Positions 25,065 to 36,439 of a stretch of DNA of 64,000 nucleotides are shown here, piece by piece. Position 1 is the stretch's first letter; each line of letters begins with the position of its first letter. The DNA lies in the NCBI GenBank assembly GCA_027625915.1, contig JANTQA010000015.1, positions 310,001 to 374,000 of the forward strand. Direction: 5' to 3'. A program made the position numbers and the translations under genes. The stretch is from Anaeramoeba flamelloides. Lineage: Eukaryota; Metamonada; Anaeramoebidae. The notes under the pieces are model-generated. The model saw only the letters and a program-made list of their open reading frames with translations. It was not told the DNA's origin and did not search any database.

Positions 25065-28000
25065 ATACCGATTTATATATAAAATAACAAAATAGTTTTA
25101 ATAAATATTTATTTCAAACTTCAAAATATTCTGAAAATTTAAAAATCACTGCATGTGAAATAGTCTTTTTAGACACAAGCATTCAATTATTTACGAAATA
25201 TGAGGGAAAGATCTCTGTAAAAACATTGGGATTATATTGTTCGTTATGCACAACACAATTAATGAAATTGAACAAGCTAATTGAAACATCGATGACTGAA
25301 GACATTCAAATTTTGAATTTAGCAAGACTTTACAAATATTATGGTAAATTATTAACATGCCTATGTACAAAATCCTTTTTAGTTATTAGCGATCATTTTT
25401 TAAAATTAATGAATAAAGAAAAGATAAATTATGATTTATTGAATAAAATTTTTGGACACATTATATTTAATTTCAAAGATAAGAGTTCTATTGATCGTTG
25501 TGTAAAATTTGTGGATATATTAATTCAAAGGAGTCAAAATACTAACAAGTCTGTTGGGAAATATTATTTGGGTTATTTAAGCTTAATATTATTTGAGACT
25601 ATTAATTCTAATTCACAAAGACTTTTAATCAAAAACAAAAAAGAGAAGAATTCAGGGAACGAAAGATGGTATAAAAAAATGAAAGAATTATATTTTTTGA
25701 GTAATCAATTAATGAAAAAACAAAAATTTAAAATCTATGCAGAAAGGGTATTAACTGGTTCTTTGTGCACTAGTTCATCAGAATTTTTCCAGCAAGAATA
25801 TTCAAACTTTTTAAAAATTCTTTTCAATTTGATAAAAAACAAATCTACAAAGGAAGTAGGGCTAGAATGCATGAACATATTTTTAGAAAAATTTATTAAT
25901 AGTTCATTTCATTCTAAAAATAAAAAAAATAATTTAATATTAATTGTCGAAAAGTTATTTAACTTTAAAAAAAAATCTGAATTTAGCTCCAAAAAATATA
26001 ATCATTATTATTTACAGATTATTTATTCCATTTCCAAGTTTGATTCTGATTTTGCAATCCAAAAATTAATTTTTGAATTATGCAAAACAGAAAAATTTAC
26101 TTATGAAAGGGTTACTTTGGGAATTTTAGCATTTATAAAATTGTGGAAATATAATGAAAATCAAAATAAAAATTTAGACCATAGAAACAAAAGTAAAAAA
26201 AATAATGAGAATGGAGAATTGGATCTTGAAAATTTCCAAGTGAAATCAAATAACAAGGAGCCCAATTTAAATAATAACAACAAGAGTAACAGCAGCGACA
26301 GCAACAGCAGCAGCAGCAGCAACCACAACAACAATAATAATTTGAATAATTATTTGGAAAAATTACAAAATTATTTAAAAGAAACAATTATTCTAGCTGA
26401 TCAAGAAATCGGTAACACAACCCTAGTGACGGAAAAAAAGGTTGTAATTGATAATTTAAATAATGAAAATCCACAGCACATTACTTTTTTAATGAATTTT
26501 TTAAAAATAATTCCTGTATTATTACCGTTTCCTGAAACGTTAATACCAATGCTAATTAAATACACATTGTCTCAAGAACAAGATTTGGCCGATCAATCGT
26601 TCAATGCCCTATTAAGACTAATGGACCAGGAGCCATCATTAAGGGCATTTACCATCAATGGATTTTATAAATTTATTCTTAATATCCCCTTCAATTTAGA
26701 AGGTTTAATCGAGTTTTCATTAGATCAATATAATAGACTATTACAAATATGGGTGGATGAATTGAATAAAACACAAAAAAAAATCTCAATAGAGAAATTT
26801 GATATCATTACTAAACAAAATGATAAATTAAATATTAATTTTAATATTGATCAATTGGAATCTTTATCAATTATTTTGCTCGGATATTTAAATTCAAATA
26901 TAAGAGAAAAGGCGTTTTTAAATTTACAATTATTAAACCAAATTTATAAATGCCGATTAAAAATCCAAAATAAATTAAAGCATTCGAAAAAAAGAATAAT
27001 TGATGTTTTTGTTTTAATGTACGACAAATTATTTGATATCAAATTAAATCATTCTATTAATTTCTCAAATAATTTATCTTCAATTAGGGTTTTATTTAAC
27101 CAATATCAATATTTACGTAATTTGAATTCGAATGATAATTTATTTTTCAATCAGAAGAAAAAGAAAAATAAGAATAACAACAACAACAACAATAATAATA
27201 ATAATCATCATCATCGTCGTAGCGACAATCAAAATAATAATATCAATAAGAATACACACGACGAAGAAATGATTTTAAATAAATATAAAGAAATAATCAT
27301 AGTAAATAATAAAGATAATGAATTAGAATTATTTTGGATCTACATTTACACAGAAATTATCAAAAAGGCATCAAAGGAATGCCCAATTGCTTGCAAATTG
27401 GCATTCGAGAGCATAATAAAAAGGATTGAAAAATTAAACATTTTAAAAATTTCAAATATTGGTAGTACCATTAAAAACAGACAAGATTTAATAAGTTCCA
27501 ACCAAAGGATATATCAATGGAGAAATTTCACTTCATTAGCTGCAAGTAGTTGCAATTTAAAGCAAATAAAGACTGAAGAAATCAAGAGATTTATTAGAAC
27601 TATTACCATCAATCTCAAAAATAATTCAAAAGCATTGAAAAAATCGTCGGTGATCGCTTTGTCCAGATTTAATTTTACGAGTTTTGCATTTTTAAATGAA
27701 AATTTAGAAAATCTTCGAAATGAAATTTTGAAAAAAAAACTTAAAAATAAAAGAATTTTATTTAATAATGATTTAATTAATTCAATAACGAAGATTTATA
27801 GATTATTATTTGAACAAATTTCTCTAAAGTATTTCCATCAAAATAAATTTTTCAGGGAAAAAATTTTTGAACATATGAAATTGATTTTGCAATATTTGTC
27901 AAATCAAAAAATTGAAATTGGCTTTGACTTTTTAAAAATTAGATATAATTTATTATTATTATTTCGAAAATATTCCATTTTTTGCTATCCTAAGCATCAA

Positions 28001-31000
28001 ATGAATAAAACAAATCGAGAATCATATTATATTGTTTTTCAAAATTGGAGTGGCATTGGGAAAGATTCCAAAATGAGACAAAAAGTTTTGTTGGATAACT
28101 ATAAAAAGCATTTAATGGAAAACATTAAAAACAACAAAACCAAAATGAACACTTTAGTCAAAAAATTTGAGAAAAGTTTAAAATCTTTGCAATATTTAAC
28201 CTTACAGGCAATGTCTGGCTTTTTAAAAGGCGAAATATTTTTTTTAGATGATAACAATAATCAAAATGGGGAAAAGGGGAAGGGAAAGGGGAATGGAAAG
28301 GGAAACGAAAAGGGAAAGGGAAAGGGAAAGGGAAAAGAAAAAGAAAAGAGAAAGGGGAAAGGGAATGGAAATAAAAATAAAAGTGACATATTAAATAGCA
28401 AATTATTCAATTGGATCATGCATTTATTAAATTCTAATAAAGAAAAATTCAAAATAATTTCAATAAATATTATTGAAGATTTATTTATTAATAACGAGAA
28501 ATTATTCTTACAACTTTATTTAGATAAATGTTATTCAATTAACATTGAAATAATAAAGGCCTTTTTAATACCCATTTGTAAATGTATATTAAATAATAGA
28601 ATCAATTTAGGGCTGGATCAATTAATTAATTTAATTATTTTCCATTTTAATTCAAATAATTACATCATTAAAAAAAATATTTTAAAAATTTGGAACCATT
28701 CAAAAACCATTTATTTAAATTTGGATAAAGTTTCAGAATTCCCCTTCATGGACCCTAATAATTCCTTTATGATCGAAACCAGATTCGAACAACAATTACA
28801 GTTGTCTACTTTACTATCAAACTATAAATCGAATTTAAAATTTCCAATATTTTTGGAAATAATCAACAGATATTGGCAATTTAATAACCCATTAGCGCGT
28901 AATAGCAATGAACCGAATACTAATGAAATAAAAAACAAAAAAATAGAAATACTATTATATTTAATACCCTGGTTGAGACAATTTGAATATAATAAGAATA
29001 ATAATCAAGTAAAAAAAGAATTTCAGCAGGTATTTGCCAATTTATTAAAAAATCACCTTTAAGAATTATAAGGAATTAAACATTAATTTGATCGATTTAA
29101 TTTGGAAATCTTTTTCTTTTAAAAACCAAAAAAATAATTTGATAGGCATAATTAAGGCAATATTGATTTGCGGAATTGGTGAAATAAAAATAAATTATTT
29201 AAATATATGCAAAAGAATCATTTATCATTTGCAAAAAAATAGTAAAATACCATTTTTAAAGTTATTATTAAATTCGGAATCTTTACAATTATTCGATTAC
29301 AAGGATCACAATAATTTCAAACAAATTAAGGATCTGACGATAAAAATACAAAATATTCATCAAAAAAATGACAGTAATAGAAATATTTTTTACGATGACA
29401 ATAATAAGAATATGAAAATTTTTTCCAGTTATAATAAAATTAATCGAGTCGATATCATAATTATCTTAATTTCCGAAATAATCACGAACATCCCAAAAAA
29501 GGAAATTGTTTCTAAATTATATCTATTAATACACATTTCAATATTAGGCTTAGATCATGATCAAATCTATGTACGAAACCATTCAAAATTGCTGCTAAGA
29601 AATTTAATTAATAAACTGGTTTTGAATAATAATAATATTAAAAAAAGGATGGAATTAAGGCGGAAAAAATCCACGATTGAATTATTAAAACTATTAAAAA
29701 TTGAAAATAATAATAATAATGACATTAATAATAATGACATTAATGATAATGACATTGGTAATAATAATCAAATTTGGGAGATGGAAATAATTACAAAAAA
29801 TAATTTCCATTTACATTCAGAGAATATTTTAATTAATTTAATCAATTTATTAATCAAAATTTTTAAAATTATTGATCCGAATATAAAAACCAAATGGCTA
29901 ATAGAAAGCTTGAATTGGATTATTTGGAAAAAAAAGGTATATAAAAATAAAAAACATATCTATATTCTTACTCGATGTAATCAAATTTTTAGAAATTTGT
30001 TAAATTTATTCAATAGCAAAAATGAGAAGACTGATGGTGATTCTAACAATGACGATAAAATGATACTGTCAGCAAAAAATTTGAAATATTATCTTTTTGA
30101 AATGATGAATAACATTTATACAAATTTGAAAATTATTCAAAAGGAAAGGCCAGATTTTACTTTTATTATTATTGAATATTTGAAAAATATTAAAAATTTA
30201 ATAAACTGTATAAACACAACTCAAAATGCCCCCCAATTATTTTGGAATTTAGTTTATTTATTAAATGCCCAAAATTTAAATTTGTTTTCGTTAGTATTAG
30301 ATTTGATTTATTTAATAATACAGAAAGATTTTAATAATAATAATAATTATAATTTTTACAAAATATTAAATAAATTTAAACCTAATTATTTATTCAATAA
30401 CAAAAAAAAAACCCACAGCAAGAGGAAAGATAAAGAGAAGGGGAAAGGAGAGAATAAAAAAAGAGAAAATGATCAAGAAAATGATTTTAATTTACAAGTT
30501 GCCTTATTTAAAGGATTTAAATTTGAAAAAACTTATTTATTAACCTGCAAAATTTTTAACATTTTAATTCTATTACCCTCTAATGAGATAATTCAAAATG
30601 ATAGTAAAAAATTTATCCTAAATGTAATTGCCTTATTGCCTTTACTATTAGAAAAATTCCAATTAATAAAAAATATCAAAAAAGAAAAAATCCCTAAAAA
30701 GTCGAAAAGAATGAAGTCTTTAAAATTAAAAAAAAATCAAATCTTTGGTTTAAAAAATTATATGAAATCTCAATATGACGATTCGAATAACAACGACAGC
30801 GTTTCTAGTGATGATAAAGAATTAAAAGAGTTAATTCACAAAATATTAAATAATTTGATCGAACAATCGGAAAGTCTAAAAATCAATTCGATCAATAAGA
30901 TATTAAATAAATTAAAAAAGGGACAATATCATAACTTACAAAGATTTTTAATGGAATTTAATAAACAATTCTTGAAAGTTCTAACAAAAAATTTAAAATA

Positions 31001-33155
31001 CTTAATTTTTGAATTTTTGATAGAAATGATCGCGAATGGCATTAATTCTAAGCGTTATTATTATTTGATAATTTTACAATCTTTGTTTAAAGATTTTAAT
31101 TTGAATTCAAATAGAATGGAAAAATATTCTCCTTTATTAGAAAAAATTTTGACTCAATTAAACAAAAAAAATTCGTTAATAATTTCAAATGTTTTTGACT
31201 CATTGATTAACCAATCAAAATTCCAACCCAAGCATATTAAAGTCAATAAAGAGAAAATTTATGATGAAACCGAATTATTAGATTTACAAAACCAACCTTT
31301 AAAAATACGATCCCTATGGATCGGAATAACTTCAATACCCCAATTGATCAATCAAGAAGAGTTAATTAAACTACGAAAATCCCAATTAAAATTACTTAAT
31401 AAAAGTAAAACCCGAGAGAACCGAGCACGGACAGTGAAAAAGGACAATGTTAAAACGAAACAATCAGATAAGGCAATTGCTACTGGAAAGACGAGTGATA
31501 ACACGACTCCTAAGGATTCGAAAAAATCTAAAAAATTAAATAATGCAAAAGAAAAAGGAAAAGAAAAGAAAAAAGAAAAAAAGCCCGGGAAAGGAAAAGG
31601 AAGTGATAAGAATAAGGAGAATAATAATAGCAAGAATAATGACAGGGTGAAAGAGAAGGAAAAAGCAGCGAATAAAGAAACAGAAATCATAAAAAAAGAT
31701 AAAGAAAAAGGAAAGGACAAAGGAAAAGGAAATAAAAAAAAACCAGAAAAAGATAAAGAAAAGAAGATAAATAAAAAAGCAAAACAAAGCCAAAATTTGA
31801 AAAAAGAAAATAAATTAAACTTAAAAGATGACTTATTCGATTCAGAAAGTGAAGAAGACGATTTTAACTTTGACGAAAATTATAATGCTTCAAGTTCAGA
31901 AATAAAAGAGTTTTCCAATAGTTTGACAACAAGCACATTGAAAGAGAACAATTCACTTTCAGAAGAAGATTTATTTAATGATACCCTAGACGACAAAAAA
32001 GAATTAAACGATCTGCTATTTGATCTTGAAAATGACGATGATAATGAAAATAATGTTGTCGTTGATTATGATGATGATGATTATGATGATGTTGATGATG
32101 ATGATGACGATGATGATGTTGATTTAATACTAGATTTAATGGATAAAAAGGAAGAATCACAAAATAAAAAAGGTAAAAATAAAAAAAATACAAATAAAAG
32201 TGATTTAGATTTTTCAGAGGAAAGATCTTCTGATTTAGAAATGGATAATAAAAATGAAATCGATGATTTTATGAATAGTTTAAATGAGAAAAAAAATGAA
32301 AAGGAAAAAAATTTAATTAATGAATTGAATTTATTAGATAAAGATATGGAAAAATCCAATAGTGACGATGATTATGTGAATGATGACGACGATGATGATA
32401 ATGAACTAGAAAGAATTTTATCAAATAGTGGAGATTTATTTAAACAAAGTTATAACGATGAGGATGGTGATGACGACGGTGATGAGAATTTTAATAAAAC
32501 ATTAGAAAAAATAAAAGAAAAAATGAAAAAAAATGTTGACGATTGGAGAGAAATCCGAAACATAAAAGACTTTGAAAATAATTCAGAAATTTTAAAAATT
32601 ATAAATTCAGCTAGCAAATTATTAAAGATTTTTTCTGAGCAATATTATTTTTTACAAATAAATTCTTTAAAACTCTATGAAAAAACTTTTAATAAGAAAA
32701 ATTTGAAATTTAAAAAGATATTAAATGATCAATTATTTATTAAATTTAATTATAATATGCTATGGAAAAATAAAGATGATAAATATTATACCCGATTAAA
32801 TTCTCGCCTTGAAAAGGTCAAACAGAATGAAAATAAAAAATTCCTTGATTTTTTGAAGTTACGATCAAAATTAATCAAAACCATCAATTCCAGTAAAAAT
32901 GAACATTTGAAAATTATTGAACAATTCTTAAAAATTAGAAACCAAATTAAATTACAGAATTTGGAACAAGAAAATGAATTTATACAAACTTTATTTCAGG
33001 CGCAATATAGTTTAATAATAATGTTCGAAAATTATTTACAATTAAGAAAAGTTGGTAGAGAAATTGTCGGTGGGAATGTGTTAAAACTTAATGAATTTTT
33101 AGAAAAAAATCATAATTTAAGTAACCAAAACCGTTCTTATTTTGAAAAAATTTAA
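20686..33155 (+). CDS. FRY: Furry / Tao3 / Mor2-PAG1 family scaffold protein
   Basis: Furry proteins are giant HEAT/ARM-type scaffolds that work with NDR/LATS kinases and MOB in cell morphogenesis and cytoskeletal control. The N-terminal exon (about 20686-20999) has a FTHFIGLTDFYVDKISKL block ending in ALFDWRQKR, like the LFDWY of Furry. The body runs from about 25180. It shows LTLQAMSGFLKG, QRIYQWRNFTSLAAS, IALSRFNFTSFAF, QNWSG, and the marked LLYLIPWLRQFEYN (animal LLPWLHNIELVD). Further on come ILLYLLIHISILGLDHD-type helices at about 29520. The total is about 2,750 residues, between yeast Tao3 and animal Furry. Lineage inserts are Asn tracts (about 26270, 27180), Gly/Lys/Glu tracts (28270-28370, 31550-31760) and an Asp tract (about 32060-32120). 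The intron between N-terminal exon and body is about 4.2 kb; its exact ends are ambiguous. Near 29030-29063 the frame changes: a 34-nt GT-AG intron or a base miscount in an A-run. The C-terminal third is poorly conserved. Confidence 0.85.
21546..23220 (+). repeat. Family C repeat tract in Furry intron
   Basis: Motifs of the type TTTTAAAAAAGYGAG and its complement recur many times between 22440 and 23220. Example sites are about 22490, 22535, 22650 and 22910. GGTGCAACACCTCTGTAAAT at about 21608 recurs as GGTGCAACAACTTTGTAAAA at about 23165. Further copies lie at 17760-18130 (inverted) and 47170-47410. The open frame 21546-21818 is made of this repeat and is not a gene. Confidence 0.6.
21725..22215. 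repeat. Foldback element with about 100-bp arms
   Basis: The sequence 21727-21828 (ending GAATTGGAAGGATAAGAAAG) is matched in inverse by 22116-22213 (CTTTCTTATCCTTCTATTC onward). The arms agree at about three quarters of positions by eye, with a 290 bp loop. It is non-coding and lies inside the long Furry intron. It may be a MITE of an unlisted family. Confidence 0.6.
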
Positions 33156-36100
33156 ATTCAGGATTTATTTTTTTTTTTTTTGATTTTTTATTTTTTATTT
33201 ATTTTTTTATTTATAAAAAGTCATTGATAATAAATTGTTTTTCCATTTTCGATACTTTTAACTTTTTAACAAATACCCTTTTTAAGTTTTTTTGGTCTCC
33301 TTCGGTTCCTTCGGTTTCTTAGGTACTTTTTTAAGTTTTTAGAGTTTTACCCCATCTTTTTTTTTTTTTTTTTTTTTTAGGTGTTTGGAAGGGAGGATAA
33401 AGGAAACAAAATTCATTATAAGAATTGGGGAACTTGTTCTTGATTTGATCTTAAATAAACAGAATTTAAATAAACTAAAATTGTTGCGATTAGACAAACT
33501 GAACTTTACTTAAACAAAACTTTACTGAAGCTAAATAAAGTGATTTGAAATCAACAAAAGTACACTATATCCAATTTTCACTACAATATGCTGGTTCCGT
33601 ACTTGGATTGGGTTAAGATTGTCAAACATTCTCTTGTTCTAGGATTTTGTGAAAATAAGAAATGTAAACTTGCAAAAAAATAAAAAAAAAGAAAATTTGG
33701 AAAATAAAATCTTATTCTTAAAAAAGAAAAATTTTGATGTTTCCTATCTATAAAGTTCTAATTTAAAAACTTTATTAAGTAACCTATTTCCTATGATCTT
33801 GAGTTTTTAAAATATTTAGAACTCTTAATTTAAATATAACACAATTGTTAATAAGGAAGTATTCACACACACACAAAACATCCAATAACCTATTCAACAT
33901 TTGGGTTATTAAAAAAAAAAATATATTTTTTACTTTTTTGGTTTTTTTACTCAATTTTCTTTTGATTTTTATTGTGGCTTCCTTGATAGATTAAAACATT
34001 TATTAATCAATAAATACTATTTCAAAAATTGTGAACCCCCTAAAATAATAAATTGAAAAAAAAAAAAAAAATATCCTTTACTATTCAAGAACAATTAATA
34101 ATTAAATATGATTTATAATTCACTTTTGAATCATTCTAAATAAAGAAAAACCTGATATTTGAAAATTTAAAAAAAAAATAAAACCAAAAACTAAAAAAAG
34201 TGAGGTACAATTTTTGAACTAAGTATTACAGATTTTTTATTATTGAACTTTCACTGAAAAAAAGTTAACAACAAGATTTTTTACGAATAATTATATGAAT
34301 TTTTAAAGATATTACATAGTTGAAATTTTCATAGTGTTTATTTGTCTTTTAGAAGATCTTTTTTTTTTCAACATGATCTTTTGCAAAAAAAAATGAATCA
34401 AAAAACAAAAAGAAAAAAAAAAAGAAAATAAAACAAAGAAAGAAAGAATAAGAAAAAAAAAAGAATAGAAATAAGAAAAACAAAAGAAAAACAAAAATTA
34501 GTAAAATTAGAAAAAATAATTCTGATCCTAAAATTTAAAAATATTTTTTGGAAAAGTAAGAAAAAATGATTCTGATCCAAAAATTTGAAAATAATTTTTG
34601 TTAAGAATACAAGAATAAACGCTCAAAACAACTTCCGTTAACATTTTAAAGTGAGTCAAAATTTTTGAAACCTAGTTTGGATAAAATTATCCACTAATCA
34701 AATTATTAAAATTGATAGATTTTGAACATTTAATAAATATCCCTGGTAGAATGGTTAATGGTTGCTGGGTAATTCATCTATATATCAATACATCTTAATA
34801 TATTATTAATTTTTACTGATATTTTTAATTGTTCAGAAAAATGGAATTTCAGGTGTTTTTGAAAATTATAGGGTTTTAGGCTTTGGTAGTTATTTTAAAA
34901 ATAGAATATACTCTTTTCATGTTTTAAGGGACTAATCTTTATAAAATTTTTTTAACCTAAATTTAATAGAGATTGAGAAAAATTTTTACCAACTACTTAG
35001 ATTTGAAAGCCCAGTTTATTTTCAATATTAAACAGATTTCTTGAAAAGGAATCCTTCTTTAGAAAATTGGTCAAAAAAAAATAATAATAGATACTTGTTC
35101 GTTAATAAAAAGCTAGCAAATGAGATATAATCGTTCTGGTATTAGAGATAAAGTGAAAAATATAATAAATTTAGAGAATCAAACAAATAGGAAGTAATTT
35201 TGATAGACTACCCAACTTGGAGCAAAAAATAAAATAAAAATAATCATAAACTAAAATTCAAAATAAATGGCCCACCTTATATTTCAATTTTGAATTGCTT
35301 TTGTATCGTTTTGAAGTTTTTCCTCTCACAATGAAAAGTTTGCAAATAAATCATTTTTTCTCTTTTTTATTTTTTCAAAAGTGTTTTGTTAAAATGGAAA
35401 ATGAAAATGAAAAATTTGAAAGAAGTAACAGATTAATTAATGGAAAAATTGGTTTCAAATATGACAAAGAGATTAGATTTAGTTATTCAAAGGGAAGGAG
35501 AATCGATAAATGGGTTTTATTAATTTTTTAAAAAAATTTTTTTTCATGTAATGCTTCATTCAAAATAAATGGCCCAATTTTTTTTAAAATTTTTTTTTAA
35601 CTTTTTTTATTTTATTTTTTGAAGAAAAACAAATACCCCTGGAGTATAGAACTGAATATTAAAATAAAAATTTTGATATTATAATAGATAACTACAAGTA
35701 TTAAAAATATTTTTCTTTAAATTTTGATTTTTAATGTACCAATGATTTTGAATGATAGTTTATTTTGATCTATTTCCACAATTTTAATTATGAATTTGAT
35801 CCATATTTTTAATAATATTTCTTTATCAAAATCACTTTTTAAAGTACCAGTGAGCATATTTTAGATAACTCAAGAAACATTTGATCAATTAGTTGTTACT
35901 TTACTTAAAAGTAAACTATTTATTGTAATTTCAAGATTCTTTTTTAGAACTAATATGTTAAAACCTGATCTAACGAAAAAGAATAATAAATTTCTCTTGG
36001 GTCTTTTTTTGAAAATTGATATCATTTATAGAAAAAGATTAGATTTGAAAAATTATCTTGAAATTTAGTGAATTATGAATACTTTTATTTGAAATTTTAA

Positions 36101-36439
36101 GAAGATAATATTTTAGATTTTCTTCTTTTTTTAAATTATGAATTTGTTATTGATTAAAGATTATTAGTCTTCCTGAGAGATAGAATAAAAAAGTACCAAT
36201 TAAATAAATACAGTACACAGATTATACTCAATATCCTTAAAACCTCTAGTGGAAAATAAGGCGAAAACAAAGTGAAATTGTTTCACTTCAAATGTTTGAA
36301 AAGTGTGTTATTATTACCTGATATTAATTTTGTAATTCATTTCAAATTCTTTCGAATGGTTCGTTAAAAGATCAATTAAATAATATTTCAATTTTACCCA
36401 ATAGATTATCCGAAAAAAAATTTCATTTTTTGTCAGGAG
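33156..36439. other. Intergenic region between Furry and PSI-repeat gene
   Basis: It holds one TTAA-flanked miniature element (34924-35105) and a block at about 34840 (CAGAAAAATGGAATTTC) also found at about 22003. AAAATAAATGGCCCA is repeated directly at about 35262 and 35563. The open frame 35295-35531 has no recognisable motif and lies between those direct repeats, so I do not call it a gene. Confidence 0.55.
34924..35105. mobile_element. TTAA-flanked MITE, copy 2 (inverted)
   Basis: This is the reverse-oriented copy of 9011-9188. It begins TTAAGGGACTAATCTTTATA and ends GTTCGTTAA. The interior blocks AAATTTAATAGAGATT, TCAATATTAAACA and GGAATCCTTCTTTAGAAA line up with the complement of copy 1. 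It is clearly diverged, hence old. Confidence 0.75.

Noticed and set aside
26133-26387. Minus-strand Cys-rich frame
   Set aside because: It is the antisense of the Asn/Ser/Gly codon repeats in the Furry exon.
29047-29053. Programmed ribosomal frameshift in Furry
   Set aside because: The A-run could be slippery, but no supporting signal is seen, and a tiny intron or a base miscount explains it more simply.
31352-32359. Several minus-strand Ser/Phe/His-rich frames
   Set aside because: They are antisense shadows of the Lys/Glu and Asp tracts of the Furry C-terminal region.
35295-35531. Small protein ending KGRRIDKWVLLIF
   Set aside because: No motif, no start context, and it lies between direct repeats AAAATAAATGGCCCA.
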